Source: an uncultured Tenacibaculum sp. (lineage in GTDB: Bacteria > Bacteroidota > Bacteroidia > Flavobacteriales > Flavobacteriaceae). From it: a stretch of DNA of 64,000 nt. The translations under genes and the position numbers were made by a program. The stretch is from contig NZ_CANLTU010000002.1 of NCBI RefSeq assembly GCF_947494125.1, forward strand, positions 1 to 64,000, read 5' to 3'. Position 1 is the first letter of the stretch. Every line of letters begins with the position of its first letter. Positions 1 through 9,388 of this stretch are shown here, piece by piece. The notes under the pieces are model-generated. The model was not told where the DNA came from. It did not search any database and saw only the letters and a list, made by a program, of their open reading frames with translations.

Positions 1-3000
1 TTAATGGTGATGATGCAACCGATTTAGATACCGCAGTAAGTTTAAGTACTACAGCAGTAACGGGAAGTAATGCGGGAGCCTATCCAATCACAGCAAGTGC
101 CGCAGCAGATGCAAACTACACGGTAACCTTTGTGGCAGGAACTTTAACGGTTAACAAAGCAGCCTTAACGGTAACCGCGGACGATAAATCTCGAGCAGAA
201 GGAGTTGCTAACCCAACACTTACGATTACTTATTCAGGTTTTATAACAGGAGATAGTGTTGTAGATTTAGATACAGCACCTACTGCGAGTACTATAGCAG
301 TTATAGGATCTCCAATAGGAATGTATCCAATAACCGTTTCAGGAGGGGTAGCTACTAATTATTCATTTACTTACGTATCAGGTACATTAACAGTTTTAAT
401 AGATACGGATGGCGATGGCGATCCAGATGTAACCGATCCAGATGATGATAATGATGGAAACCCAGACGGAACAGATAGCAATCCATTGGTTCCAACAGGA
501 GCAGATGATATATTAACAGTTGTCGAAGGACAAACAGCATCCGTAAATGTATTAGCAAACGACGATTTTGAACCAGGCGCAAATACAAGTATTATCCAAA
601 CAGGCGGAACAGCAACAGGAACTGTAAGTATCAATCCATTAACGGGAGAGGTAACCTATACACCAGCAGCTGGCGAAGAAGGAGGAACTGTAACTATCGA
701 ATTACAAGTATGTAATACCGCAGTAACACCACAGGTTTGTGTAACAGAGACTATTACAGTAACAGTACAAACGGATACGGATGGCGATGGTGACCCAGAT
801 GTAACCGATCCAGACGATGATAACGATGGAAACCCAGACGGAACAGATAGCAATCCATTAGTTCCAACAGGAGCAGATGATATATTAACAGTTATCGAAG
901 GACAAACAGCATCCGTAAATGTATTAGCAAACGACGATTTTGAACCAGGCGTAAATACAAGTATTACCCAAACAGGCGGAACAGCAACAGGAACTGTAAG
1001 TATCAATCCATTAACAGGAGAGGTAACCTACACACCAGCAGCAGGAGAAGAAGGCGGAACTGTAACTATCGAATTACAAGTATGTAATACCGCGGTAACA
1101 CCACAGGTTTGCGTAACAGAAACCATTACAGTAACAGTACAAACGGATACAGATGGCGATGGTGACCCAGATGTAACCGATCCAGATGATGATAATGATG
1201 GAAATCCAGATGGAACAGATACCAATCCATTGGTTCCAACAGGAGCAGATGATGTATTAACGGTTGTAGAGGGTAAAAATGCTACAGTAAACGTATTAAC
1301 GAATGACGATTTTGAACCAGGCGCAAATACAAGTATTACCCAAACAGGCGGAACAGCAACAGGAACTGTAAGTATCAATCCATTAACAGGAGAGGTAACC
1401 TATACACCAGCAGCTGGCGAAGAAGGGGGAACTGTAACTATCGAATTACAAGTATGTAATACCGCAGTAACACCACAGGTTTGTGTAACAGAAACCATTA
1501 CAGTAACAGTACAAACGGATACGGATGGCGATGGTGACCCAGATGTAACCGATCCAGATGATGATAATGATGGAAATCCAGACGGAACAGATAGCAATCC
1601 ATTAGTTCCTATGGGAGCAGATGATGTGTTAGTTGTTGGAGAAGGACAAACAGCATCCGTAAATGTATTAGCAAACGACGATTTTGAGCCAGGCGCAAAT
1701 ACAAGCATTACCCAAACAGGGGGAACAGCAACAGGAACTGTAAGTATTAATCCATTAACGGGAGAGGTAACCTACACACCAGCAGCTGGCGAAGAAGGGG
1801 GAACTGTAACTATCGAATTACAAGTATGTAATACAGTAGTAACACCACAGGTTTGTGTAACAGAAAGCATTACAGTAACAGTACAAACGGATACGGATGG
1901 CGATGGTGACCCAGATGTAACCGATCCAGATGATGATAACGATGGAAATCCAGATGGAACAGATACCAATCCATTGGTTCCAGAAGGAGAAGATGATGTA
2001 TTAACGGTTGTAGAGGGTAAAAATGCTACAGTAAACGTATTAACGAATGACGATTTTGAGCCAGGGCCAAATACAAGCATTACCCAAACAGGCGGAACAG
2101 CAGCAGGAACTGTAAGTATCAACCCATTAACGGGAGAGGTAACCTACACACCAGTAGCAGGAGAAGAAGGAGGAACTGTAACTATCGAATTACAAGTATG
2201 TAATACCGCAGTAACACCACAAGTTTGTGTAAGTGAAACCATTACAGTAACTGTACAAACGGATACGGATGGTGATGGCGATCCAGATGTAACCGATCCA
2301 GATGATGATGGTGATGGGATTCCAGATGCTACAGAAGGAAACGGAGATAGTGATGGTGATGGTACCCCAGATAGTTTAGATCTTGATTCAGATGGCGATG
2401 GGATTCCAGATGCTACAGAAGGTTCTGGAGATACTGATGGCGATGGTACCCCAGATTATTTAGATCTTGATTCTGACGGTGATGGGATTTCTGATACAAC
2501 AGAAGGAACAGGAGATTCAGACGGAGATGGTACCCCAGACTTCCAAGATTCAGACGATGATAATGACGGTGTATTAACAAAAGATGAAGATATAAACAAT
2601 GATGGTGATCCAACGAACGATGATACCGATGGTGATGGTACTCCTAACTATTTAGATGTTGATGATGATAATGATACAATACTAACTGTAGATGAATTTA
2701 TGAAGGATTGTGATACGGATGGTATTCCTGATCATATTGATTTAACTGATTGTACAAGTATACCTGAAGGATTTTCACCAAATGACGATGGCGTAAATGA
2801 TTTATTTGTAATTCCTTTCTTATCAAATCATAGAAACTTCAGCTTAGGAGTGTATAATAGATATGGTAGAAAAGTTTATAAGTATCATAATAATGGTAGT
2901 TCAAATCCACAATGGTGGAATGGGTATTCAAATGTTAGTTTAACATTTAAAAATAGCGAACCAGTTCCAGTAGGTACTTACTACTATGTTATTGAATTAA

Positions 3001-3050
3001 ACGATGGTAGTGGTAAAAAATATACAGGTTGGGTTTATATTAATAGATAA
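1..3050 (+). CDS. Secreted T9SS type B cargo, giant repeat protein (5' end outside window)
   Basis: The frame is open from base 3, so the gene starts upstream and only its C-terminal ~1015 residues are here. Order seen: end of one MBG-type beta domain ([13 protein letters not shown]), a second MBG domain to about base 395, five near-identical 124-residue units, then further Asp-rich thrombospondin type 3 repeats ([13 protein letters not shown] type, probable Ca2+ binding) to about base 2760, and a C-terminal gliding-motility-associated domain ([30 protein letters not shown]). That last domain is the known type B sorting signal of the type IX secretion system, which sends cargo across the outer membrane. 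Each 124-residue unit joins a TSP3 segment to an Ig/cadherin-like segment ([20 protein letters not shown]). Likely an extracellular adhesin or matrix protein (inference). A PorP/SprF gene follows after 10 bp, the usual pairing for type B cargo. Confidence 0.9.
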   Translation, partial: NGDDATDLDTAVSLSTTAVTGSNAGAYPITASAAADANYTVTFVAGTLTVNKAALTVTADDKSRAEGVANPTLTITYSGFITGDSVVDLDTAPTASTIAVIGSPIGMYPITVSGGVATNYSFTYVSGTLTVLIDTDGDGDPDVTDPDDDNDGNPDGTDSNPLVPTGADDILTVVEGQTASVNVLANDDFEPGANTSIIQTGGTATGTVSINPLTGEVTYTPAAGEEGGTVTIELQVCNTAVTPQVCVTETITVTVQTDTDGDGDPDVTDPDDDNDGNPDGTDSNPLVPTGADDILTVIEGQTASVNVLANDDFEPGVNTSITQTGGTATGTVSINPLTGEVTYTPAAGEEGGTVTIELQVCNTAVTPQVCVTETITVTVQTDTDGDGDPDVTDPDDDNDGNPDGTDTNPLVPTGADDVLTVVEGKNATVNVLTNDDFEPGANTSITQTGGTATGTVSINPLTGEVTYTPAAGEEGGTVTIELQVCNTAVTPQVCVTETITVTVQTDTDGDGDPDVTDPDDDNDGNPDGTDSNPLVPMGADDVLVVGEGQTASVNVLANDDFEPGANTSITQTGGTATGTVSINPLTGEVTYTPAAGEEGGTVTIELQVCNTVVTPQVCVTESITVTVQTDTDGDGDPDVTDPDDDNDGNPDGTDTNPLVPEGEDDVLTVVEGKNATVNVLTNDDFEPGPNTSITQTGGTAAGTVSINPLTGEVTYTPVAGEEGGTVTIELQVCNTAVTPQVCVSETITVTVQTDTDGDGDPDVTDPDDDGDGIPDATEGNGDSDGDGTPDSLDLDSDGDGIPDATEGSGDTDGDGTPDYLDLDSDGDGISDTTEGTGDSDGDGTPDFQDSDDDNDGVLTKDEDINNDGDPTNDDTDGDGTPNYLDVDDDNDTILTVDEFMKDCDTDGIPDHIDLTDCTSIPEGFSPNDDGVNDLFVIPFLSNHRNFSLGVYNRYGRKVYKYHNNGSSNPQWWNGYSNVSLTFKNSEPVPVGTYYYVIELNDGSGKKYTGWVYINR
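402..2261 (+). repeat. Five tandem 372-bp coding repeats
   Basis: The unit beginning with codons for [16 protein letters not shown] recurs at about 402, 774, 1146, 1518 and 1890, a constant 372-bp (124-codon) period. The copies are near-identical at the nucleotide level, with scattered synonymous changes and a few replacements ([43 protein letters not shown]). The K/N-type variant ([15 protein letters not shown]) appears in units 3 and 5, which suggests copying between units. Such arrays are prone to copy-number change and to assembly collapse. Confidence 0.93.
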
Positions 3051-3060
3051 TAGAAAAGAA

Positions 3061-3969
3061 ATGAAAAAAGTTATATTAATAATACTAGTAATATTTAGTA
3101 CCTTTTCTGTTAAAGGTCAACAGGATCCACATTATACACAATATATGTATAATATGAATATTGTAAATCCAGCTTATGCGGGCTCTAAAGATGGTTTAGT
3201 TTTAAGTGTTTTAGGAAGATCGCAATGGGTTGGAATAAAAGATGCTCCAAGAACATTTACATTTAATGCACAGGCTCCTTTAGGTAAAAATGTAGGAATG
3301 GGATTGTCTGTTATTTCAGATAAAATAGGTCCTTTGTCTGAGCAAAATGTATTTGCAGATTTTTCTTACACATTGCAAGTAAATGAAAGGGCTAAATTAG
3401 CCTTTGGTTTAAAAGCAGGAGTTACATTTTTATCGGCTCCCTTATCGTTTTTAAATACAGTAAATTCGGGAGATATCGCATTTCAGAATAATTTAAATGA
3501 AACAAATCCTAATTTTGGAGTTGGATTTTATTATTATACAGATAGGTACTATTTAGGCCTATCTGCTCCAAACTTGTTAAAAACAATTCATTTTGAAAGA
3601 GGTAGCGGTATTGTTTCTAAAGCCTTAGAAGAAACCCATTATTTTTTTACAGGAGGCTATGTTTTTCAAATGAGTGAAGATGTAAAGTTTAAACCATCGT
3701 TTTTAGCAAAAGTGGCTACAGGCGCACCAGTTTCTATTGAGTATTCAGCAAATGTATTATTGTATGATAATATTGAGTTTGGGTTGTCTTATCGATACGA
3801 CGATTCGTTTTCGGCAATCTTTGGCTTAAATGTTACAGAGCAGTTGAGAATGGGATATGCGTACGATCATACCTTTACCAATTTAGGAGATTTTAATTCG
3901 GGAAGTCATGAGCTATTGCTAACCTTTAGTTTTGGAAAAGAGAAATCTAAATTTCTTAGGTTTTTCTAA
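3061..3969 (+). CDS. PorP/SprF family type IX secretion membrane protein
   Basis: About 302 residues. A signal peptide (MKKVILIILVIFSTFSVKGQ) is followed by the family hallmark QQDPHYTQYMYN and NPAYAGSKDG, then a beta-rich barrel-like protein ending KSKFLRFF. The ATG at 3061 is preferred over an upstream in-frame ATG at 3004, because it starts a clean signal peptide and lies just after the previous stop codon. PorP/SprF proteins are outer-membrane components that work with T9SS type B cargo such as SprB. This one is probably dedicated to the upstream repeat protein and cotranscribed with it. A strong terminator follows. Confidence 0.92.
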   Translation: MKKVILIILVIFSTFSVKGQQDPHYTQYMYNMNIVNPAYAGSKDGLVLSVLGRSQWVGIKDAPRTFTFNAQAPLGKNVGMGLSVISDKIGPLSEQNVFADFSYTLQVNERAKLAFGLKAGVTFLSAPLSFLNTVNSGDIAFQNNLNETNPNFGVGFYYYTDRYYLGLSAPNLLKTIHFERGSGIVSKALEETHYFFTGGYVFQMSEDVKFKPSFLAKVATGAPVSIEYSANVLLYDNIEFGLSYRYDDSFSAIFGLNVTEQLRMGYAYDHTFTNLGDFNSGSHELLLTFSFGKEKSKFLRFF

Positions 3970-3998
3970 GGAGTATTTAGGTAAATAAATTATTTTAA

Positions 3999-4034
3999 AA
4001 AGGGAGTATACTAATTGTATGCTCCCTTTTTTAT
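3999..4034 (+). terminator. Intrinsic terminator after the cargo/PorP-SprF pair
   Basis: The inverted repeat AGGGAGTATAC (4001-4011) pairs with GTATGCTCCCT (4017-4027), with one G-U pair and a 5-nt loop, followed by a T-run. An A-run precedes it, so it may also act on the opposite strand. Confidence 0.85.
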
Positions 4035-4228
4035 TTTCTTATTAGATGCTGTTTAAATATAGTTGAAGGTCTATATATTGTATGGTTGGTTTCTTATTTG
4101 TTATAGTTCTATAGCTAGTGAATTGTGTTTTAGACTAGTGTACATTTGTAGCATAAATAACCTGCATGTATTCTTCAGAAACCTCCAAATTAACGAATAC
4201 GAATATGTTCTAGTAGCACTATTATAAG

Positions 4229-4825
4229 TTATTCTTTAATAATTTCTTTTTTTAATTGTATAGTTTCTAATAAAAGAGTCATTTCGTTTTGTATCCCTTT
4301 TCTTATTTGAATGTAAATAAAAGTAATGATTACAAAGCAAGAAACATCCATTAAAATCATTTGCCAAAGACTAAAGTAGTTGCTAAATTCTGGGCTTATC
4401 ATATAAAAACCAGCTAAATAGAAAACAAAAATAATTAGGGTAATAGGCCCATGAATTCTTTTTCTAAACTTGTAAAAACTAATGGTTAATTCCGTTGTTT
4501 TTAAAGTGCTGTCTAATTTATTAATCTTTTTAGCTTTTATACTACTGCTAATTTCAATTAAGGTTCTTAATAAAATACCAATCATCATAAAACCAACACC
4601 AATTCTACTCAACAATTCTTTAACAGGAGCTACAAAGTAGAAAAATAAGAAAAGTCCAATCAAGGTAATTGATAAAATAATGATATTTCCATAATGAAAA
4701 GACAATCCTTTTTTTCTATTGTTTTCAATTTTAGATACTAGCTGCTTAAAGTTAGAAGAGTTCCCTTCTAGTTCGCTCTTTTGTTTTTCCCACTTGCGTT
4801 GCAAATCTTTAAATTCATTATCCAT
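4229..4825 (-). CDS. Membrane protein, last gene of an ECF sigma operon
   Basis: 198 residues with a short cytoplasmic helical N-terminus (DNEFKDLQRKWEKQKSELEG), then about four hydrophobic segments in two pairs (around residues 46-90 and 128-172) and a charged C-terminus. It overlaps the end of the sigma-factor gene by 8 bp, so it is translationally coupled. Position and size fit a membrane regulator such as an anti-sigma factor, but no zinc-binding anti-sigma motif (HxxxCxxC) is visible. That role is inference only. Confidence 0.7.
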   Translation of the reverse strand: MDNEFKDLQRKWEKQKSELEGNSSNFKQLVSKIENNRKKGLSFHYGNIIILSITLIGLFLFFYFVAPVKELLSRIGVGFMMIGILLRTLIEISSSIKAKKINKLDSTLKTTELTISFYKFRKRIHGPITLIIFVFYLAGFYMISPEFSNYFSLWQMILMDVSCFVIITFIYIQIRKGIQNEMTLLLETIQLKKEIIKE

Positions 4826-5303
4826 TGCTTAGTATTTTTTTAAGTCGTTTTTTAATTCTGTGAATCTTTACTCTTGTGTTTATAGGGTTTATTCCTATAA
4901 CTTCAGAGATATCTTCGTACTCTTGCCCATTTAACACCATCATAATAATTAATCTGTCCAATTCTTTTAATTGTCCAATGGCCGTATACAATTCATTATG
5001 CTCATCTGTTTTTTTCTCTGCATGTGCTTCTTTTAACTCATGGGCAAAGGTTGAAATAGGAACTGTTTTTTTATTTTTTTCCTTTCTAATAAACTCTAAA
5101 CATTTGTTTACAGTAATTCTATAAATCCAAGTTTTATGAGTTGAAGTCTCTTTAAACGTGTCTAGTTTTTTCCATATAATAATGAATACTTCTTGCGATA
5201 AATCACTAGCAACATCATAATCTCCTTTCACAAAACCAAGACACATTTGGTTTACCATTGTATAATATTGTTTGTGTAATGATTCGAAAAGATTCTTATT
5301 CAT
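4818..5303 (-). CDS. ECF-type RNA polymerase sigma factor
   Basis: 161 residues. Region 2 is visible (DYDVASDLSQEVFIIIWKKL, then TWIYRITVNKCLEFIRKEK) and so is region 4 (LDRLIIMMVLNGQEYEDIS, then INTRVKIHRIKKRLKKIL), the two-domain layout of extracytoplasmic-function sigma-70 factors. It directs RNA polymerase to a small regulon, often including its own operon. It overlaps the upstream hydrolase gene by 8 bp and the downstream membrane protein by 8 bp, giving a compact three-gene operon. Confidence 0.92.
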   Translation of the reverse strand: MNKNLFESLHKQYYTMVNQMCLGFVKGDYDVASDLSQEVFIIIWKKLDTFKETSTHKTWIYRITVNKCLEFIRKEKNKKTVPISTFAHELKEAHAEKKTDEHNELYTAIGQLKELDRLIIMMVLNGQEYEDISEVIGINPINTRVKIHRIKKRLKKILSNG

Positions 5304-6135
5304 TTTCTAAGAAAGTATTTACTTTTGTATAAAACCATGTTGGTTGGTCAAACATAATAAAGTGCTTGCTATTAGAAGCCATTTCTATTGTTTTGTTTGC
5401 AAGGTTAGCATATTGTTTTGTAAAGTTAGCTTTTGCATTGGTGGCATTCGGAAAAGAAGCTCCTAAAATGAGTGTTTTTGCTGTAATGGTATTTAATTTA
5501 TCTTTTAAATCTAACTTTAATAAATCGGTATAGCCATATACATATGTTTTACGGTCTGCGTTTAAAATCCATTTGGTAAGCAATGCTTTCTTCTCTTCGT
5601 TCATGGTCATAAAGCCTGCCATATTAGTTGCCATTCCTTTAAATTGATCAGCACTCATATTTAATACGTTTTTATTGTACGGGCTTTCATATTTCAAGTT
5701 ACTAGCGGCAACTCCCGGCATCATTACTTCTCGCATGCAAGCCAAGGCATCTACAATAATTATTTTGTTTACTCTTTTAGGAAATTTGGCAGCAATATCT
5801 ATAGCTAAATTACCTCCCATACTGTGGCCTATTATTCGAATCCCTTTTAAATCTTTTTTTTCGATGTATTTAAAAATAGCTTCTTTTACATTTTTATACC
5901 AAGGCATTTCAATAGGGGCAACTCCATTAAAACCAGCATAGGTAAAAAGATGACTTTCGTTTTTTGTAGTAAGGTTTTTTATAGTTTCTTTCCAAATAGC
6001 ACCAGGGGTTATAAATCCGGGAAGGAATAACACAGGAGCTCCTGTTCCAACTACTTCTATTTTAATTGCTTTCTCTTGACCAAAACTGATGTTGATTACT
6101 AATAACAACATCAAAACTAAAGTATTTTTTATCAT
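5296..6135 (-). CDS. Secreted alpha/beta hydrolase, first gene of the sigma operon
   Basis: 279 residues with a signal peptide (MIKNTLVLMLLLVINISFGQ). The alpha/beta hydrolase fold shows an oxyanion-region LFLPGF, the nucleophile elbow GHSMGG (Ser105), and a likely catalytic His in NSKHFIMFDQP near the C-terminus. The substrate cannot be predicted. A probably periplasmic hydrolase heading an ECF sigma operon suggests an envelope-associated job (inference). Confidence 0.85.
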   Translation of the reverse strand: MIKNTLVLMLLLVINISFGQEKAIKIEVVGTGAPVLFLPGFITPGAIWKETIKNLTTKNESHLFTYAGFNGVAPIEMPWYKNVKEAIFKYIEKKDLKGIRIIGHSMGGNLAIDIAAKFPKRVNKIIIVDALACMREVMMPGVAASNLKYESPYNKNVLNMSADQFKGMATNMAGFMTMNEEKKALLTKWILNADRKTYVYGYTDLLKLDLKDKLNTITAKTLILGASFPNATNAKANFTKQYANLANKTIEMASNSKHFIMFDQPTWFYTKVNTFLENE

Positions 6136-6155
6136 TTTATTATTATGTTTTCAAC

Positions 6156-6184
6156 TTAGATGCATCAATCTTTGCATTGTTACA
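6156..6184 (-). promoter_or_regulatory. Candidate ECF-type promoter of the hydrolase/sigma operon
   Basis: On the minus strand TGTAAC (6184-6179) and TCTAA (6160-6156) are about 18 nt apart, some 20 bp before the hydrolase ATG. This resembles ECF promoters (AAC-type -35, TCTA-type -10). The other ECF sigma gene in this window has a comparable arrangement at 56846-56875. Autoregulation is inferred. Confidence 0.4.
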
Positions 6185-6603
6185 CCCTTATAATAATTTT
6201 TTTACGATGTATAAAAAATAAGAGCTAGTTTAAGTTTCCTAAAACAATAAACTTATTATAAGCTCTAGTCTGATGAGTACCTATAAATACTATAATAAAA
6301 GCAATTATTAAATTATCGAGTAGTGTAATTTTAAAACGATTAAGTATTTTTGAAATAAGATTTATAATGGATTAAAATATAATTCTGAATATAGTATCGT
6401 AAGAGGATATGGTAAAACTATTATTGAAGCGATTAATGAGATGTATAGTTGTTTACTATAAAAATAGGTAATCTGAAAAATTAGAGAGTTGGAACCTTTT
6501 ACACAGTAATTTTTAATTTCTAAAAGGTTTTGTATAGAGTCCTAAGAATATGTGACAAGGGATGGATTAACTATAGCTATTATTTTAAGCACTACTTTCC
6601 TTT
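6185..6603. other. Intergenic stretch without a convincing gene
   Basis: AT-rich. There is an imperfect inverted repeat at 6221-6266 (AGAGCT ... AGCTCT with an AAACTTA-type inner arm), possibly a weak terminator. A short open stretch at 6354-6461 on the plus strand, reading YNSEYSIVRGYGKTIIEAIN and ending in a stop, lacks a start codon and may be a gene remnant. Nothing else supportable. Confidence 0.4.
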
Positions 6604-7386
6604 TTATTGCTCCCATATTTTTCTGACCAGTTTTAAGAGAGAAGGTTTTGAATTTCCTTCCAGAGTTTTTTTTATAGATTGATTTGTACTTTTATCCGCT
6701 TTTTCTTCCTCAGCAATTTTGAGATCTAATAATTCAATTTCATCTGGTTGTTGGACTAAATCTGCTCCACCTTTGTGAGGATATTGAACATAATCTTTTG
6801 GGGGGTGAGGTAAAGAATTCTCACATTCTTTTGAGCATAAATTAGCAAGTAGAGGTACAGTATCTGTTCCAATTCTTAGAGTTATCCATAGTTGATTGGT
6901 TGTATCATATGATATTTGCTTTTCGCAAACACTACATTTCAAATTCTCATTATCGTATCTAACTGGGTTATGATCAAGTTTTGGAAATGCTTTTCTATTT
7001 TTAAAATTTCCAAATAATGCTCTTGTGCTAATACGACTATCTTTTAGTTTTTTACAGTTTGTTAATTCATATGGAAACCATTTTAAATCATATGAGGTAT
7101 AGGGGTCAAAGTATTCAAGAGATTTCATTTGCCCTATTTCTGGTGGAATTCTTTTAAGTTTACTTCCATAAAGCCAAACTCTTTTAACCTTTTTTAATTT
7201 ACTTATAGATTTTGGTAGTGTGTAAATTTGAGCAAATAGTTCATCCCCTAAATATTCCCTTGGAGAAAATTCCTTTTTCCCTTTTTTAGCAACAAGGTCA
7301 ACATACTCACATAACTTTTTCCAAGCTTCAGAGTTTTTGTCTTGAATATTGTTTTTAATTTTTGAGATATTATTATTAGTATTCAT
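6604..7386 (-). CDS. Leucine-rich-repeat-like protein with a cysteine (zinc-type) motif
   Basis: 260 residues. The centre resembles leucine-rich repeats (LPKSISKLKKVKRVWLYGSK, then RIPPEIGQMKSLEYF, then FPYELTNCKKLKDSRIS). After it comes a paired-cysteine motif, CSVCEKQI, followed about 33 residues later by CSKEC, which could bind a zinc ion. The C-terminus is charged and helical. No signal peptide is visible, so it is probably cytoplasmic. Function unknown. It lies in a run of same-strand accessory genes separated by gaps of 27-70 bp. Confidence 0.7.
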   Translation of the reverse strand: MNTNNNISKIKNNIQDKNSEAWKKLCEYVDLVAKKGKKEFSPREYLGDELFAQIYTLPKSISKLKKVKRVWLYGSKLKRIPPEIGQMKSLEYFDPYTSYDLKWFPYELTNCKKLKDSRISTRALFGNFKNRKAFPKLDHNPVRYDNENLKCSVCEKQISYDTTNQLWITLRIGTDTVPLLANLCSKECENSLPHPPKDYVQYPHKGGADLVQQPDEIELLDLKIAEEEKADKSTNQSIKKTLEGNSKPSLLKLVRKIWEQ

Positions 7387-7448
7387 TTTTTTCTATTAAT
7401 GTTTTTATGTGCCTCTTTTTAGCAAAAGTATCAACAATAAAAACTTGA

Positions 7449-7742
7449 TTAAAAAAAGCTAGCAATGAAAGGAAACACCCCGAAAATAAGAATTCCGATA
7501 ACAGAAATCCAGTATTGATAATTCTTTTGCTCTTTTCTTATAGTACTGATAATAATAAAAGTAATACATAGTATCAATAAAATAGTAGATAGAATACTAA
7601 AGAAGAGTATACGTATGCCTGTGTTATTTTCAACACCAGGAAAATCAGTATGATTTATTATAAGGTAAGCAATAGCAGTATTTAGGATTAATAGCCATAT
7701 GGTAAAACGGAAAGCCCATTTTTTAAAGTTAATTTTATTCAT
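7449..7742 (-). CDS. Small hypothetical membrane protein
   Basis: 97 residues with three clear hydrophobic helices (about residues 9-28, 40-65 and 75-96) and almost no soluble part. The ATG start is well placed. I do not recognise a family. It sits 27 bp before the next same-strand gene's stop codon and may be cotranscribed with it. Confidence 0.6.
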   Translation of the reverse strand: MNKINFKKWAFRFTIWLLILNTAIAYLIINHTDFPGVENNTGIRILFFSILSTILLILCITFIIISTIRKEQKNYQYWISVIGILIFGVFPFIASFF

Positions 7743-7769
7743 AGTACAATTGGTTAATTTTGTATGTTT

Positions 7770-8336
7770 TTATATTTCGTCATCGTTATATTCTTCAATT
7801 CTTAACTTTTTAGTACTTAAATCAAAATAATGATTAAAGACGAACGACCAATCAGTTTCTGGTTTACTAATTAGTCCAAATAATTCAATGGTGTCATTTT
7901 TAATTTCATTGAATGAATAGTCGTGAAATTGAGCAATTTTAAGAAAGTCTTTTCCTGCGAGCTTTTCAAAGTTATTCTTTCTAAATACTGTGTCAATTAT
8001 AATTTTATTTGACTGTTTAATAATTAAGTGCTTTTCGTTGTTTCTGTACTTGTCAATATATTTTATACCCTCACTATCAAATTCGTTAGTTACATAAGAG
8101 TCAAGAAATTTACTTTGAATTGTAATTCTCAGGTTTTTTGCTGCAATGACTGTGTCAAATTCAACAACTTCTTTTTCTTTTGGGAAGTACCTTATAATAC
8201 TTTTTGTTTTTAAATTATGATCTTCTTTTTTTGTTAGAAAACTATCTTTTGTATTAGTTTTTATAGTCTCCTTTTTTTGTTTGTTACAGCTAAGAAATAT
8301 GACAGTAGCTAAGGATATTAGAATTCGTTTATCCAT
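7770..8336 (-). CDS. Hypothetical lipoprotein
   Basis: 188 residues starting MDKRILISLATVIFLSCNKQ, a lipoprotein signal with Cys17 as the probable lipidated residue, followed by a Lys-rich linker. The mature part is mixed alpha/beta with no motif I recognise. Probably anchored in the envelope facing the periplasm. Neighbours are other small unknown envelope proteins on the same strand. Confidence 0.65.
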   Translation of the reverse strand: MDKRILISLATVIFLSCNKQKKETIKTNTKDSFLTKKEDHNLKTKSIIRYFPKEKEVVEFDTVIAAKNLRITIQSKFLDSYVTNEFDSEGIKYIDKYRNNEKHLIIKQSNKIIIDTVFRKNNFEKLAGKDFLKIAQFHDYSFNEIKNDTIELFGLISKPETDWSFVFNHYFDLSTKKLRIEEYNDDEI

Positions 8337-8381
8337 TGTTTTAATAGTATAAATTATAAGTATATTTCTAAATGAAATAAA

Positions 8382-9362
8382 CTAGTATTCTATTCCAAAT
8401 TTAGCCCATAGTTTAGGAAACCTATTTTTTAAGTCATCGGTTTCTTCTTCCCATTCTTCACCTGTTATCTCAAAGTTTTCACGAATACCATTGGGCATAT
8501 CATTTCCTATTTTTTCTTGATAAACGTCAGGAGCAATATAACTTAAGCCTTCCCAGTCTCCATCATTTGTTTCCTCAAGTTCAGAAAGTGTTTCAATATT
8601 TCGAACAGCATTTTTAAAAACTGTTTTTCCTTGTCCAATTAACCAAGCTCTAAAATCAGAAAAACAATCATCAGAGCAACCTCCGTTTATAAGATAAGCA
8701 GCAGCCCAAAAATCCCAATTGTAAATTTCACCACGTAAGGTTCTAAACTTATTGTCAAATTCTAACACCTCATTTGCAGTTAGTTTTTGTAATTCATTTT
8801 TAAGTTCAGTTTGTTGCAGCTCATAGTTTCCAGAACTTTTAGATTTACTAGTTTCTATAATGTTCCAAAACTTTTCCGATTCCATTAGTTGTTCAAAAGA
8901 TACAGTAGACATTTCTGCCTTGTTATTTAGTGGTTTTTCGGACACTGTTATTTGTTCAGCTGTAGGAATTGAACCTGTTGAACTATTCTGGAAATTAAAA
9001 AAGGCTTTATAACTACTAGCAAAACCAAAATGATGAATGGCCATGGAATAGACAAAAGTCATTACCAGTAAAGGGACTTTATTTATAAAAGGAGCATTAA
9101 TGCTAACTATACCAATTAATGCAGATAAAAGCGCTAAAGAAAGTAAAACAATCAACACAACTTTAGCCCAATTTTTTCCTTTATAAACCAGTAGTAAAAG
9201 CCCAGCAGTAAGTAAGAAACGTATTATTTGCTGGATAAGTTTTTTAGTTTCTATTTCTGGTTTAGTAGTGTGGTAAAAATAGATGGTATGAATTGAGACC
9301 AATAAAATACTAATTGAGATTAGTATGGTTCTTTTCTTTCCAATGCTAATTAAATAATTCAT
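8382..9362 (-). CDS. Membrane protein with C-terminal DUF4240 domain
   Basis: 326 residues. The first ~125 contain about four hydrophobic helices. The second half matches the DUF4240 pattern (FWNIIETSKSKSSGNYELQQ, then WDFWAAAYLINGGCSDDCFS, then DFRAWLIGQGKTVFKNA). DUF4240 is usually a stand-alone cytoplasmic protein of unknown function, so the membrane-anchored arrangement is notable. The biochemical role is unknown. Confidence 0.8.
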   Translation of the reverse strand: MNYLISIGKKRTILISISILLVSIHTIYFYHTTKPEIETKKLIQQIIRFLLTAGLLLLVYKGKNWAKVVLIVLLSLALLSALIGIVSINAPFINKVPLLVMTFVYSMAIHHFGFASSYKAFFNFQNSSTGSIPTAEQITVSEKPLNNKAEMSTVSFEQLMESEKFWNIIETSKSKSSGNYELQQTELKNELQKLTANEVLEFDNKFRTLRGEIYNWDFWAAAYLINGGCSDDCFSDFRAWLIGQGKTVFKNAVRNIETLSELEETNDGDWEGLSYIAPDVYQEKIGNDMPNGIRENFEITGEEWEEETDDLKNRFPKLWAKFGIEY

Positions 9363-9388
9363 TTTTTAAGTTAATTTTATAAAAGGTT

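Noticed and set aside
371..2122. Series of similar open frames on the minus strand across the 372-bp repeats
   Set aside because: They repeat with the same 372-bp period as the coding repeats and are antisense shadows of codon bias in the real gene.
402..2261. Tandem repeats as a CRISPR array
   Set aside because: The unit is 372 bp, contiguous and coding, with no unique spacers.
3004..3060. Start of the PorP/SprF gene at 3004
   Set aside because: It would overlap the cargo gene and place extra residues before an ideal signal peptide that begins at 3061.
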